Assembly: GCA_942493335.1 (NCBI GenBank)
Contig: OW818693.1
Coordinates: 2,542,001 to 2,606,000 of the forward strand
Length of the DNA stretch: 64,000 bases
Source of the DNA: JAEWSN01 sp942493335
Lineage (GTDB): Bacteria; Bacillota; Clostridia; DSM-8532
Direction of reading: 5' to 3'
Shown here piece by piece: positions 34,005 to 42,809 of the stretch (position 1 is its first letter; each line of letters opens with the position of its first letter). A program made the translations under genes and the position numbers. The notes beneath the pieces were generated by a model. The model did no database searches, was not told where the DNA came from, and was given only the letters and a program-made list of their open reading frames with translations.

Positions 34005-35939
34005 TCACTGCAGATCGAAGAATTCCTTGAACGTACTGAAATCGCGCCCGAATCGCAGCACTCGTATATTGATCTCGTCGTCCCCGAACAGGCGTGACAT
34101 TGATTCCGATGCCGTGTCTCCGTCTTCGTCCGGAAGAACGAAGACGTGATTGTGCGCAACGGGATATACATGCTCATAATGCTCTTCCAGTTTGCGGGCC
34201 AGGTTGTTTTCCCGGAAGATGTAACCGCGTTCGTCCGAGACCTGGAGCAGATCGAATGAATCCCCGCGTTCCTTCGCCTCGTCGACACGGCGGCGCAGTT
34301 CGCGCTTGAATTCCTCCACATGCAGCGGCATGCGGAATCGCCGCTGCCGGTTCAGGGAGGTCAGGGCGATGATCATCAGCGACAGATGGTTCGAAATGGC
34401 TTCCATCGTCAGCAGGTTCTCCGGTTCCCTGACACTCGTTTCCGAGAACTTCAGCACCACGATGACGCCGAGCAGCAGCTTTCGGATGTCGGTATGGTAG
34501 ATGGGCTCGATGAGGATGCCTTCCACGCCGTCTTCCGTCGGAAGGAGGGATTCGGGGAAAAAGTCCCGCAACCGCTTTGTCCCGGCTTCACAGATGACGG
34601 TTCCGGACAGCACCGGCTCCCAGGCACCGGCCACCTTGAGAATGCCGCTCCCGTCGAATCCGATGGTTCGGGAGACATGCAGGGTGGTCGTCTCCTCATC
34701 GAAAAGGAGGATCATTCCCTTCCGTACCTCGAAGGACGTTTCCAGCGTGCGTCCGGTCAGCTCCAGGAGGGTTTCCATGTTGCCGGAGCTGTTGATGTTC
34801 TTGATGAGGGTGCTCAGCGAGAGAAGGCGCTCCAGCCGGTCCCGCAGGGCGCGCTTCTGACTGCCCAGCGCCTCTATGAGGCGCGCGTTGTCCACTGCGA
34901 TGAGAATGGCGGCTGCAAGACTTTCAATCACCTCGAACTGGTCCGCCGTATAGGGTTCTCCGCCAATCCGTTCTCCCAGCGTGACAAAACCCACAACTCT
35001 GCCATGACGCTCCAGCAGCACCAGGTAGCAGGCGCCAAGCGTTGTTGCGGGAGGCGCCTCGCCCGGAAAGAGCCGTGCAAAGAGCGCCTGTCCATCCTCC
35101 GACCGCAGATCGAGCACATGGGAGCACGGATCGGGCAGGATGGCCCCTTCGTAGACCAGGGAGCAAACAGGAAGATCCGCCGTATCGAGGGTGTTCAGGT
35201 AGGCCAGCATTTCCTGCCGTCCGGTCTGCTCCCGGAAAAGGAAGAAGGAGGTCCGGCCAGAACGGGTGATTTCCGCAAATACATCCACGGAAAGATGGGC
35301 GAGCGAATCCAGCGAGGTTTCCCCCAGCAGCAGACGTGTCGCCTGATTGATGGCAAAAAGATCGAAAACCTTGGTGTCCATTTCCCGGTTGATCCGGGCG
35401 AGTTCGCCGTAACGACGGTTGTTTTCCATGGAGCCGTCGGCCAGGCGCATCAGCGCTTCGAGGATGATGGCATCGTCGCTCTCAAAGGCGCCACTCGCCT
35501 TGTCACCAAGCAGGATGACCCCCTTGAGCGTGTCGTCGTCCACAAAGGGAACGAGTGCCCGGATCTGGAGCTGATCGCACAAATCGTCTCCCAGCACCGC
35601 ACGGATGGCCTTCTGGCGGATGAGGATGCCCGTACCCACCAACGGCAGGCTTTTCATCGACTCCGTCATGGGAAGTGTTTCCGGCGCATCCTGGATCCCC
35701 TTCACCTTGCGCAGGCGGAGGACCGTCGGCTCGCCGGCAACCTCGTAAAGGAGGGCATGCGCGATGGTGACCAGCTCGTTTACGGAGTCGAAGGCGATGT
35801 CCAGGCATTGCTCGTGGGTGAGGCGCTGCGAAAACAGGCCGATCGTCTGTATCAGTCCCATGTACCGGTACAGCTTCGCCGTGACGCTTTCCGATTGTTT
35901 ATCCGCTTCAAGCTGGGCTAGGACGGAATGGATGTCCAT
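34005..35939 (-). CDS. Multi-GAF-domain cytoplasmic sensor protein
   Basis: 644 residues with no membrane helix. I see three GAF-like domains in series: about 30-175 (LVPFVDDDTLKGVILLGDKASGAF), 200-370 (TLGACYLVLLERHGRVVGFVTLGE) and 385-545 (EGILIEPIYHTDIRKLLLGVIVVL), each with the typical final 'GVI/GFV' strand and following helix. The last 100 residues (RRVDEAKERGDSFDLLQVSD ...) resemble a shrunken GGDEF-like fold without the GGDEF motif. It may sense a small ligand and signal by protein contact; no effector domain is recognised. The start ATG 35939 follows GGGAGG. It lies directly upstream of acpS. Confidence 0.7.
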   Translation of the reverse strand: MDIHSVLAQLEADKQSESVTAKLYRYMGLIQTIGLFSQRLTHEQCLDIAFDSVNELVTIAHALLYEVAGEPTVLRLRKVKGIQDAPETLPMTESMKSLPLVGTGILIRQKAIRAVLGDDLCDQLQIRALVPFVDDDTLKGVILLGDKASGAFESDDAIILEALMRLADGSMENNRRYGELARINREMDTKVFDLFAINQATRLLLGETSLDSLAHLSVDVFAEITRSGRTSFFLFREQTGRQEMLAYLNTLDTADLPVCSLVYEGAILPDPCSHVLDLRSEDGQALFARLFPGEAPPATTLGACYLVLLERHGRVVGFVTLGERIGGEPYTADQFEVIESLAAAILIAVDNARLIEALGSQKRALRDRLERLLSLSTLIKNINSSGNMETLLELTGRTLETSFEVRKGMILLFDEETTTLHVSRTIGFDGSGILKVAGAWEPVLSGTVICEAGTKRLRDFFPESLLPTEDGVEGILIEPIYHTDIRKLLLGVIVVLKFSETSVREPENLLTMEAISNHLSLMIIALTSLNRQRRFRMPLHVEEFKRELRRRVDEAKERGDSFDLLQVSDERGYIFRENNLARKLEEHYEHVYPVAHNHVFVLPDEDGDTASESMSRLFGDDEINIRVLRFGRDFSTFKEFFDLQ

Positions 35940-36013
35940 GGATACCTCCCGCTTCACACATCAACCGCAGACCGCGACAGCAACCCGCCTTATCGTCAGC
36001 AGGAACAGCAAGA

Positions 36014-36037
36014 GGGAGTGCAGTCTCCTGCACTCCC
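36014..36037 (-). terminator. Terminator downstream of tRNA-Arg
   Basis: A perfect 10-bp stem, GGGAGTGCAG with CTGCACTCCC, closes a 4-base loop right after the tRNA on the minus strand. The following T-tract is weak (TCTTGCTGTT). Confidence 0.7.
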
Positions 36038-36042
36038 TACTT

Positions 36043-36117
36043 TGGCGTCCCGAGCAGGAATTGAACCCGCATTAATGGTACCGGAAACCATTGTCTTATC
36101 CTTTGGACCATCGGGAC
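36043..36117 (-). tRNA. tRNA-Arg (anticodon CCG)
   Basis: The minus strand folds into a full cloverleaf: acceptor GTCCCGA/TCGGGAC, anticodon stem ATGGT/ACCAT around the loop TTCCGGT (anticodon CCG, reading CGG), and T arm GCGGG-TTCAATT-CCTGC. Discriminator G and an encoded CCA end the gene (36043-36045). Its length is 72 bases plus CCA. It has its own promoter at 36248-36276. Confidence 0.93.
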
Positions 36118-36247
36118 ACACCATCTTCACTTCATCACACGCCGGCAGCACTTGCATGCCCGCCGGAATCCGACAACCGTTTCCATCGGGCGACAATACG
36201 GCAAAAAGGATCCGCCGGCCAGTCATCCCCGTTTTCACGGTTCCTTC

Positions 36248-36276
36248 ATTATACTTGGTCCTTCCGCCGATTTCAA
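36248..36276 (-). promoter_or_regulatory. Sigma-A-type promoter for tRNA-Arg
   Basis: TTGAAA (36271-36276), a 17-base spacer and a perfect TATAAT (36248-36253) on the minus strand. The predicted start is about 125 bases before the mature tRNA 5' end. Confidence 0.8.
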
Positions 36277-36284
36277 TATGCAAA

Positions 36285-36977
36285 TCATCCACCCTGCCCA
36301 AGGAGAAGGATCCTGTCCAGTCCCATCGATGTGAGCCGGACGATCAGCTCGCCTGCAAGCTGCATCCAGAAATACATGGCGGCGATGACCATGGCGCGTG
36401 TCGTCAGCTCCAGCTTGCTTCGAACGCCGAGGGTCCGGAAAACGATGCCCAGCTGGACCAGGGGAAGCACCTGCATGACGGCGGCCAATATCGAGAATTC
36501 CAGTTTCACACCGGTCGTCCAGGTGGAAGGTTCGGTGTTCCAATCCACCGGGTTGTAGACCAGAAGGAGGGTTGGAAGGATGAACAGGATGTGCGAAAGG
36601 GCATACGATTTCATCAGGATGACATGGATGCCGCCCGAGATGAACCGCTCGCTCCGATGTGCGACGAACCGCGCAAAATCCGCCACAGGCCACATCACGC
36701 AGACCACATCAAGGATGCCGACCCCGCCGGCAAGCGCGGCAACCGCCAGCAGGCGAAGGATGGAAAGGCCAAAACCGCCTGAAAACAAGCCTTCCCGTAT
36801 GAGATTGCGCATCAGCAGCGCATCAAAGAATCCGACAATGAGAAAGGCGCCGACAAGACCGGCCGCCCGGCGGCTGATCCGGCGATGCACAATGGTCGGC
36901 ATCAGCAGGAAATCCAGTGGGCTTTCCGCTGTTCCGCGCGTCTTTTCCGCACTTTTTCCCCTGGCGCCAATCAGCAT
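36285..36977 (-). CDS. Multi-spanning membrane protein
   Basis: 230 residues with about five predicted membrane helices (AAGLVGAFLIVGFFDALLM; LRLLAVAALAGGVGILDVVCVMW; SHILFILPTLLLVY; FSILAAVMQVLPLVQLGIVF; AMVIAAMYFWMQLAGELIV). The spacing recalls Yip1-type proteins but I cannot assign a family firmly. The start ATG 36977 follows GAGGTG. The same frame stays open to 37283, so the gene may begin further upstream, or the upstream part may be the remains of a longer frameshifted gene. It is the last gene of the shape/division cluster. Confidence 0.6.
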   Translation of the reverse strand: MLIGARGKSAEKTRGTAESPLDFLLMPTIVHRRISRRAAGLVGAFLIVGFFDALLMRNLIREGLFSGGFGLSILRLLAVAALAGGVGILDVVCVMWPVADFARFVAHRSERFISGGIHVILMKSYALSHILFILPTLLLVYNPVDWNTEPSTWTTGVKLEFSILAAVMQVLPLVQLGIVFRTLGVRSKLELTTRAMVIAAMYFWMQLAGELIVRLTSMGLDRILLLGQGG

Positions 36978-37397
36978 GCGCACCTCTTCGCTCCTCCGTG
37001 CCGGATGGTATTGATTCGGTGGAAAATAGGGAGCAAGGGCTGGGACTCCGGTCATGGATTCGAAAAGCACCCATGCGGCACGAAACCCACTGTTTGGTTC
37101 CAACTCTGCAATCCGCTCCAAGGAAGCTTTACCCAGTATCCACCGTCTTGTATCAGTCCGACGCACCGTCTTCCGCGTACATGCTCCCGAATTCGGGATT
37201 GCAGCCGTCAAACTTGAACACCGACGCGCGAAAAGGGATCGGGCGGGTTCCTGAATGTTGCGAAAAATCGGTCCCGGATCCAAAGTCCGGCACCGGCCAC
37301 AGCAACAAACAGCTGGATCTGCAGGAGAACGGAAACGACCCTTGCGGCACGATACGTGCGCTGTGGGTGTCGCTGCATGCGAGAAGGGACCATCGGT
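36978..37397 (-). other. 420-base region with coding-like, frame-shifting segments
   Basis: No single convincing gene. On the minus strand a 61-codon frame (37208-37393) starts four bases after the DUF6106 stop and encodes a membrane helix (VVSVLLQIQLFVAVAGAGLWI). A second frame (to 37153) carries the GC-rich third positions typical of this genome over FKFDGCNPEFGSMYAEDGASD-like codons (split by the frame change), and a third frame runs from 37283 into the membrane protein gene. This may be a small membrane protein gene, or one gene broken by two frameshifts. Confidence 0.4.
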
Positions 37398-37898
37398 TCA
37401 GCCCCGCATGACTTTTCTCGGATTCACGTGCCACAGGGCATCAATCATGCCGGAAGTGGGCTGGAACAGGACAACGCCGCGTTCCCCGCCGATGTGGGTG
37501 AGAATGAACCAGACGCCTTCGGCATCCTTGCCGGCGGAGGCATCAATCACCTTCTTGAGCGCCTTGAGTTCATTGGAATAGTAGGCGGAGCGGACCGGAG
37601 CGACCAACTCGAATTCCTTGCCATGCGCTGAAAAGATGCGCTTGCGCTTGCGGCGGGCTTGAATCCGGTCGATGTCCAGTTCCCCGTTCGTAAGGGCGTA
37701 CTCGAATTCCAGGTTCCGCATGCCAACCAGGTACCATGCGCCGTAGCCAAGACCGACTGCCAGAAACAAGCCCACGGAAGGGACCAGCAGGAAGGCTGCG
37801 AGCCCCAGGATGACTGCTCCCGTGATCTCTGCGGATACAATGGCCACGTCGATCCCGGTTTTTTTTCGCCTGACGATTTTCTCCATGAATAATTCCAT
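37398..37898 (-). CDS. DUF6106-type membrane protein
   Basis: 166 residues. The N-terminus (MELFMEKIVRRKKTGID) leads into two membrane helices at about 20-60, then a soluble part with strand-rich sequence (FEYALTNGELDIDRIQARRKRKRIF). This matches the small membrane proteins named DUF6106 that occur near division genes in Clostridia; function is unknown. The start ATG 37898 follows GGAGG at eleven bases. It is 44 bases downstream of the mgsA-like gene. Confidence 0.65.
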   Translation of the reverse strand: MELFMEKIVRRKKTGIDVAIVSAEITGAVILGLAAFLLVPSVGLFLAVGLGYGAWYLVGMRNLEFEYALTNGELDIDRIQARRKRKRIFSAHGKEFELVAPVRSAYYSNELKALKKVIDASAGKDAEGVWFILTHIGGERGVVLFQPTSGMIDALWHVNPRKVMRG

Positions 37899-37942
37899 CG
37901 GAACGGTTTCCTCCAACTCCTCTGATGTGTCCGGACCGCAGT

Positions 37943-38335
37943 TCAGCGTGAAACAAGTTCGCGCCAGGCAAAATCGCCGCGTTCCAGCCCATTGATCATG
38001 ATTTCCGCAGCGGCGAGGTTCGTGGCCAACGGAATGTTGTTCCGGTCGCACAAAGCCCAAAGCCGGAGCAGGTTGCGGTTGTCATCCGATACGTCCGGAT
38101 CCCCGAAATAAAGGACAAGATCCATCTCATTATAGGCGATGCGGGCGATCATCTGCTCTTCCCCGAGGGCGCCGAAATCCAGTGCCATGACGGGAAGTCC
38201 GGCGGATTCTGCCACGATGGCCCCGGTTCCGCCTGTGGCGTAGACACGGTGTTTTTTCAGGGTAAAGCTGTAGGCGATGCAGAACGCCTCCATCAGCTCC
38301 TTTTTATTGTCGTGCGCGATCAGGGCGATATGCAT
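37943..38335 (-). CDS. Methylglyoxal synthase-like protein with altered active site
   Basis: 130 residues, aligning end to end with MgsA by eye: MHIALIAHDNKKELMEAF at the start, ATGGTGAIV phosphate loop, and IPLATNLAAAEIMI at the end. MgsA turns dihydroxyacetone phosphate into methylglyoxal and phosphate. However, the motif that carries the catalytic Asp in Escherichia coli (GGDQQ) reads GEEQM, and the following WDPL...HDPD segment reads GDPDVSDDN without the His. Activity is doubtful. The gene follows minE by 22 bases, as mgsA does in many Clostridia. Confidence 0.75.
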   Translation of the reverse strand: MHIALIAHDNKKELMEAFCIAYSFTLKKHRVYATGGTGAIVAESAGLPVMALDFGALGEEQMIARIAYNEMDLVLYFGDPDVSDDNRNLLRLWALCDRNNIPLATNLAAAEIMINGLERGDFAWRELVSR

Positions 38336-38357
38336 GCAAACCTCCGCATGGCGGATT

Positions 38358-38642
38358 TCATCGGTTCCCGCTTTTCATGGCGCGGATGGGAATGTTGGCC
38401 ACCAGGGCCGGTACAATCCGTTCCCCATCCTCGCTGGTGGTTTTCGTCAATTGGATGTCGAGATGCTCCTCTTCAACATCCAGATATTTCCGGATGACCT
38501 GGATGATCTCGCTTTTCATCATCTCAAGAAACTGCGGCGAGAAGGTGGAACGGTCGTGAATCAGCACCAGCTTCAGACGCTCTTTCGCAACATCCTTCGA
38601 GTTTTCCTTCTTCCTGGTTAGCAGCTTCAACAGATCCATCAT
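38358..38642 (-). CDS. minE: Cell division topological specificity factor
   Basis: 94 residues. It has the anti-MinCD region (KERLKLVLIHDRS at about 20-32) and the C-terminal dimer domain, which ends in a VPALVANIPI strand. MinE displaces MinD from the membrane and drives pole-to-pole oscillation, so presence of MinE rather than DivIVA alone suggests an oscillating system. The start is ATG 38642 or the adjacent ATG; GGAGGG lies upstream. It follows minD by 14 bases. Confidence 0.9.
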   Translation of the reverse strand: MMDLLKLLTRKKENSKDVAKERLKLVLIHDRSTFSPQFLEMMKSEIIQVIRKYLDVEEEHLDIQLTKTTSEDGERIVPALVANIPIRAMKSGNR

Positions 38643-38656
38643 GGCAAACTCCCTCC

Positions 38657-39457
38657 TCAGGCCGGTTTGAAGCCGAAGAGCTTCTTCATTTTCGTAAGAA
38701 TGTTCTCTGTAGCGGTCAGATCGATGAACGGAACTTCCTCGCCGATGATACGCCGGGTGATGTTCCGATAGGCAAGGCCGGCTGCGCTTTTCGCATCCGC
38801 CACGGCCGGCTCGCCGCGGTTCGTGGAGACGATGATGTTTTCGTCATCCGGAATCACGCCGATCAGTTCGATGGCGAGGATGTCGATGATGTCGTCGATG
38901 GTCATCATGTCGCCGCGGCGGACCATGTCCGGGCGCAGGCGGTTTACGATGAGCCGGGGATTGCGGATGTCGTTCGCTTCCAGCAGGCCGATGATGCGGT
39001 CCGCGTCACGGACGGCGGAGACTTCCGGCGTTGTGACGACGAAGGCGCGGCTCGCACCTGCGATGGCGTTCTTGAAGCCCTGCTCGATGCCGGCGGGGCA
39101 GTCGATGATGACATAGTCGAACTCTTCCTTCAGCTCGGAACAAAGCTTGTCCATCTGTTCCGGCGTGACGGCGTTCTTGTCGCGCGTCTGGGCGGCCGGC
39201 AGCAAGGAAAGCCCGTCATAGCGCTTGTCCCTGATGAGGGCCTGTTTGACGCGGCAGGTTCCTTCCACGACATCCACCAGATCGTAGACGATGCGGTTTT
39301 CGAGGCCCATGACCACGTCCAGGTTGCGAAGGCCGATATCCGTGTCGATCAGGACGACTTTTTTGCCCTGCAGCGCAAGCCCGACGCCCAGATTGGCGGT
39401 CGTCGTGGTTTTTCCGACGCCACCCTTTCCAGACGTGATGACGATAACCTCTCCCAT
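38657..39457 (-). CDS. minD: Septum site-determining ATPase MinD
   Basis: 266 residues. The deviant Walker A motif GKGGVGKTTTTAN (9-21) with the signature Lys, the switch motif DTDIGLRNLDVVMGLENR and IIDCPAGIEQGFKNA are diagnostic. The C-terminal amphipathic helix (ENILTKMKKLFGFKPA) would target the membrane. It partners MinC and MinE to keep the septum at midcell. The gene has its own promoter (39612-39640) 150 bases upstream, separating it from minC. Confidence 0.95.
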   Translation of the reverse strand: MGEVIVITSGKGGVGKTTTTANLGVGLALQGKKVVLIDTDIGLRNLDVVMGLENRIVYDLVDVVEGTCRVKQALIRDKRYDGLSLLPAAQTRDKNAVTPEQMDKLCSELKEEFDYVIIDCPAGIEQGFKNAIAGASRAFVVTTPEVSAVRDADRIIGLLEANDIRNPRLIVNRLRPDMVRRGDMMTIDDIIDILAIELIGVIPDDENIIVSTNRGEPAVADAKSAAGLAYRNITRRIIGEEVPFIDLTATENILTKMKKLFGFKPA

Positions 39458-39611
39458 GCCTTATCCTCCAAAATCCCGGTACCCTGTGACCTTGTCCATT
39501 GGCCTGTACGAAAACGTTTTGCCGCTGGCGCGCCGGTCTTTCCGCACGGCGTACCGCCGTGGAGGGAAAGCAGGTGCGCAGTCGGATCCACGCTGAACAT
39601 ATCTGGTGTTG
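39458..39611 (-). other. minC-minD intergenic leader
   Basis: About 150 bases of untranslated leader lie between the internal promoter and the minD start. A small stem CACGGC/GCCGTG at about 39545-39561 is visible. No gene is seen. Confidence 0.35.
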
Positions 39612-39640
39612 AATATATCTGTTTTGGACGGAAAAGTCAA
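39612..39640 (-). promoter_or_regulatory. Internal promoter for minD-minE
   Basis: TTGACT (39635-39640), a 17-base spacer and TATATT (39612-39617) on the minus strand, downstream of minC. It would allow minD and minE expression independent of the mre operon. Confidence 0.75.
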
Positions 39641-39687
39641 ACGGTCCGACCGTTCCTCCGGCCCGTCGAACGACCTTTCCGCAGGCA

Positions 39688-40368
39688 TCATGCGCGTTCG
39701 TACAAAGGATTCACTTCGATCATTCCTTCCCGTACCGAGGCGATTTCCGGATACGCGCCGGGGGTGTCCGGATCATCCGGACACCGCGCGATGAGATCCG
39801 CAATGCGCAGCTGCGTCGGCTTGAGTTTCAAGGCGGAAATGAACGCTTCGCGGGAACCGCCCGCACCGGCATGGACCATGCCGCGAAGAAGACCGAGCAC
39901 AATGACATTGCCGGCGGCCACGATTTCCGCGCCGGGATTCACATCGCCCACAACCACCACCGAACCCTCGTACTGGATGCGGGTGCCGCCGCGGACGGTG
40001 GTGCGGATGAACTTGCAGTCGCTTTCATCCTGACCCTTCGTGAAGAACCGGCGCAGCGGGGGTGCTGCCTGGGACTTGCGGGGAGCAGGAGCCGCCATCG
40101 TGCTTCCGCTCCCTGCGGCAGCCCGGTTGAGGCTCTCGATCACGGCGCCGCTCTGTGCGTCGAGAATCTGGAACAATTGCGCTTCCTCGTCCATGGAAAG
40201 CCGAATCCCCTGATAGGTCACTTTCAGCTTGGCTCCTTTGAAAAACCGCGAATTGGCCTGGATTTTTCCGGACACTTCCTCCATCAGCTGCGCTGCCGTA
40301 TATTCCTCCGGCACGATGATGGCCAGACCTTCCGTACTGCCTTTGAAGACAATGCCCTTTGTTTCCAT
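39688..40368 (-). CDS. minC: Septum site-determining protein MinC
   Basis: 226 residues. The N-terminal FtsZ-inhibiting domain (about 1-100) is divergent; the C-terminal beta-helix domain is clear (GTRIQYEGSVVVVGDVNPGAEIVAAGNVIVLG and LLRGMVHAGAGG, read in two parts). It blocks Z-ring formation at the poles with MinD. The start ATG 40368 follows GGGGGAA. It comes 53 bases after pbp2 and is followed by a 230-base gap before minD. Confidence 0.92.
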   Translation of the reverse strand: METKGIVFKGSTEGLAIIVPEEYTAAQLMEEVSGKIQANSRFFKGAKLKVTYQGIRLSMDEEAQLFQILDAQSGAVIESLNRAAAGSGSTMAAPAPRKSQAAPPLRRFFTKGQDESDCKFIRTTVRGGTRIQYEGSVVVVGDVNPGAEIVAAGNVIVLGLLRGMVHAGAGGSREAFISALKLKPTQLRIADLIARCPDDPDTPGAYPEIASVREGMIEVNPLYERA

Positions 40369-40421
40369 GTCGCTGTTCCCCCGTCTGCCGTTCGGCTGTC
40401 GATGGCTGTTATCCATTCCTG

Positions 40422-42794
40422 TCACCAGATGATTTCGGGCTGTCCCACAACCGTGCGGTCCGGAACCGTCCCGCCGGGCGTCGAATCGGTCTTCCCCCCC
40501 GGTTTCACGGATGTCCCGCCGCCGGTGAACCCGCTCTCGCTCATACGGAAATATGACATCAGCACATCGCGCGCCACCGGTGCCGTATAAGCACCCCAGA
40601 CCCCGTGCTCGATGACGACGGCCACGGCGATCTGCGGGTCTTCGGCCGGCGCGTAGCACACGAACAGTCCATGGGAGGACTCGCCGCGCTTCTCGTTGCC
40701 GGTTTCGGAGGTGCCCGTCTTGCCGGCCACCTGGAAGGGGAAGTCACGGAACACATTCACGGCGGTACCGTCCGTCGCGTTCGCGACGGCCACCATGCCC
40801 TTGCGGACGGCTGCCAGGTTCTCCGCCTTCACATCCAGGGCGTTTCCGGTCACATCCGGGGACTTCAGCATGCTGCCCGTCTCGGACATGGCCATGCGGA
40901 CGAGGTGCGGGGTGTAGACGGTTCCTCCGTTTGCGAGCGTCGCGACGTAATCCGCCAGCTGAAGCGGCGTGAACGCGTTGTAGAGCTGGCCGATGGAGGC
41001 CATCGCCGTATTGAGCGGATACCAGTCCTCATTGTAATAGGTTTTCTTGTATTCGCGCGAGGCCAGGGAGCCCGTGCTTTCGTCGATCTCGATCCCGGTC
41101 CTTTTCCCGAACCCGAACATCCGGGCGAAGGAGGCGATGTTGTCGATCCCCGTCATGACGCCGACCTTGTAGAAAAACATGTTGCTTGAAGTTGCAACCG
41201 CACGTTCGAGGTTGATATACCCCTGGTTTCCCTCGAGATTCGTCAGGTTGGTCTTCCCTTCCGTCTCCAGTTTCTTGTTCAGCCAGGCATCCTGATAATT
41301 GGCCAGAATGCGCGTATCCGGCGCGATTGTCTTTGTTTCAAGCGCAGCTACGGAGATCAGCGGCTTGTAGGTGGATCCCGGCGGATAGGCGCCTTGTGTG
41401 GCGCGGTTCCAGGTTCGTTGTCCCGAAGCAGCGAGCAGTTCCTTGATCCCCTCGTCATCGCCTTTGAGGAAAATATCAGGATTGTAGTCCGGCCAGCTGG
41501 CCATGGCCAGCACTTCACCGGTATGCACGTCGACCGCCACGACCGCGCCCGCATCCGCATCCCCGAAGTTCTTTTTTCCACCCATCAGACGGATTCGATC
41601 AATGTTGCGCTTCAGGGAATCGAGCGATGCCTTCTGCATGGCGAGGTCGATGCTCAGGTAGACATCCGCGCCAGGCTGGGCTTTGCGATCCAGCGACACT
41701 TCCGTGGTCCTGCCATCGCGGTCGACTTCCTTCGTGGTTTTCCCGTCGATGCCCCGCAAAAGGGTCTCCGCACCCAGTTCGATGCCGCTTTTCCCGATCA
41801 TGTCGCGGTTCGTGTAGAGCGCGCCGGGGTTCTCCTCCCCGAATTGTGTCACTTCCAGATCGGTCTGCTTGTTCTGTTCCCTCTGCGCTTTTGTCAGGGG
41901 AAGCTCCGACCCGTCGCTGCCGGTTTTCGGCCAGATATGCGCCAATGCGCCTGCTTCCCTGCCATCCGCCTTCTCCACGATCGCGCCGTTCAGGTTCCGC
42001 ACTTCCATGTCGGTCGCCATGCCGACATAGCCCAGCAGGTGGGAGACGGTCTGCGGATCATAGTATTCGCGATAAGGCTTGACATACGTGGTGACCCCGC
42101 GGAATTCCGGGCTTCGGTCTTCGATTTCCGACATGACCAGTTCGCCGACATCGTCCGCCAGGAGCATGGGATTGGTGAGGCTGGGCTGGTTTTTCAAGAT
42201 CTCATAACGCAGCTGAAGAAGGGTCCATATCTCATCATCGGTATAGGTGTCCGTCCTGGTCGTTTTGCCCTTCGCATCCTTGGTCACGCCGATTTCAAAG
42301 GTTCGGTCCCGCATGTAATTGAGAATCTGATCGCCGGTGACAAGTACCTCCCGGTCGGTTTCCTTCAGAAGAATCACGTCCAGCAGCGCCTTCCGTACGT
42401 CCTCGTCCTTCGACAGAAGCAACCGGTGTTTCCAGTCGAAAATGTCTGCGAGATGCGTCTTGATCGTCTGGTTGTTTTTCCCGAACAGTTCCCAGAGATG
42501 AAGGAGCATGGCATTCTTGTCCGCATTCGGCATCTTCACATCGACATACTCGACGCAGAATCCCATGCGGCTGCCCGCAATCGGCACACCGTTCCGATCA
42601 TAGATGTTTCCGCGGGCCGCGTGGATGGTGCCTGAGGTGGAAATGCGCGAGATGGTTTCCTGCCGATACCCGGCGCCATGGACAAGCTGCAGGTCGGCCA
42701 GGCGGGCGATGAACAGGACTGTGATGGCAACAACGATCGCAGCGAGAATGAAAAAGCGGTCCAGCTGCGGCGGAATCATCTTCTTGCGTGACAT
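40422..42794 (-). CDS. mrdA: Penicillin-binding protein 2 (class B transpeptidase)
   Basis: 790 residues. One N-terminal membrane helix (FFILAAIVVAITVLFIARL) is followed by the dimerisation domain (GNIYDRNGVPIA) and the transpeptidase domain with S474-T-Y-K477, SSN (about 543) and K692-T-G-T. It crosslinks peptidoglycan during elongation, outside the membrane, with RodA and MreBCD. The protein is longer than most elongation PBPs, with an insert of about 100 residues in the N-terminal half and a proline/glycine-rich tail. No rodA gene follows. The start ATG 42794 is 15 bases after mreD. Confidence 0.92.
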   Translation of the reverse strand: MSRKKMIPPQLDRFFILAAIVVAITVLFIARLADLQLVHGAGYRQETISRISTSGTIHAARGNIYDRNGVPIAGSRMGFCVEYVDVKMPNADKNAMLLHLWELFGKNNQTIKTHLADIFDWKHRLLLSKDEDVRKALLDVILLKETDREVLVTGDQILNYMRDRTFEIGVTKDAKGKTTRTDTYTDDEIWTLLQLRYEILKNQPSLTNPMLLADDVGELVMSEIEDRSPEFRGVTTYVKPYREYYDPQTVSHLLGYVGMATDMEVRNLNGAIVEKADGREAGALAHIWPKTGSDGSELPLTKAQREQNKQTDLEVTQFGEENPGALYTNRDMIGKSGIELGAETLLRGIDGKTTKEVDRDGRTTEVSLDRKAQPGADVYLSIDLAMQKASLDSLKRNIDRIRLMGGKKNFGDADAGAVVAVDVHTGEVLAMASWPDYNPDIFLKGDDEGIKELLAASGQRTWNRATQGAYPPGSTYKPLISVAALETKTIAPDTRILANYQDAWLNKKLETEGKTNLTNLEGNQGYINLERAVATSSNMFFYKVGVMTGIDNIASFARMFGFGKRTGIEIDESTGSLASREYKKTYYNEDWYPLNTAMASIGQLYNAFTPLQLADYVATLANGGTVYTPHLVRMAMSETGSMLKSPDVTGNALDVKAENLAAVRKGMVAVANATDGTAVNVFRDFPFQVAGKTGTSETGNEKRGESSHGLFVCYAPAEDPQIAVAVVIEHGVWGAYTAPVARDVLMSYFRMSESGFTGGGTSVKPGGKTDSTPGGTVPDRTVVGQPEIIW

Positions 42795-42809
42795 GCCAGT
42801 CCTCCCTTC

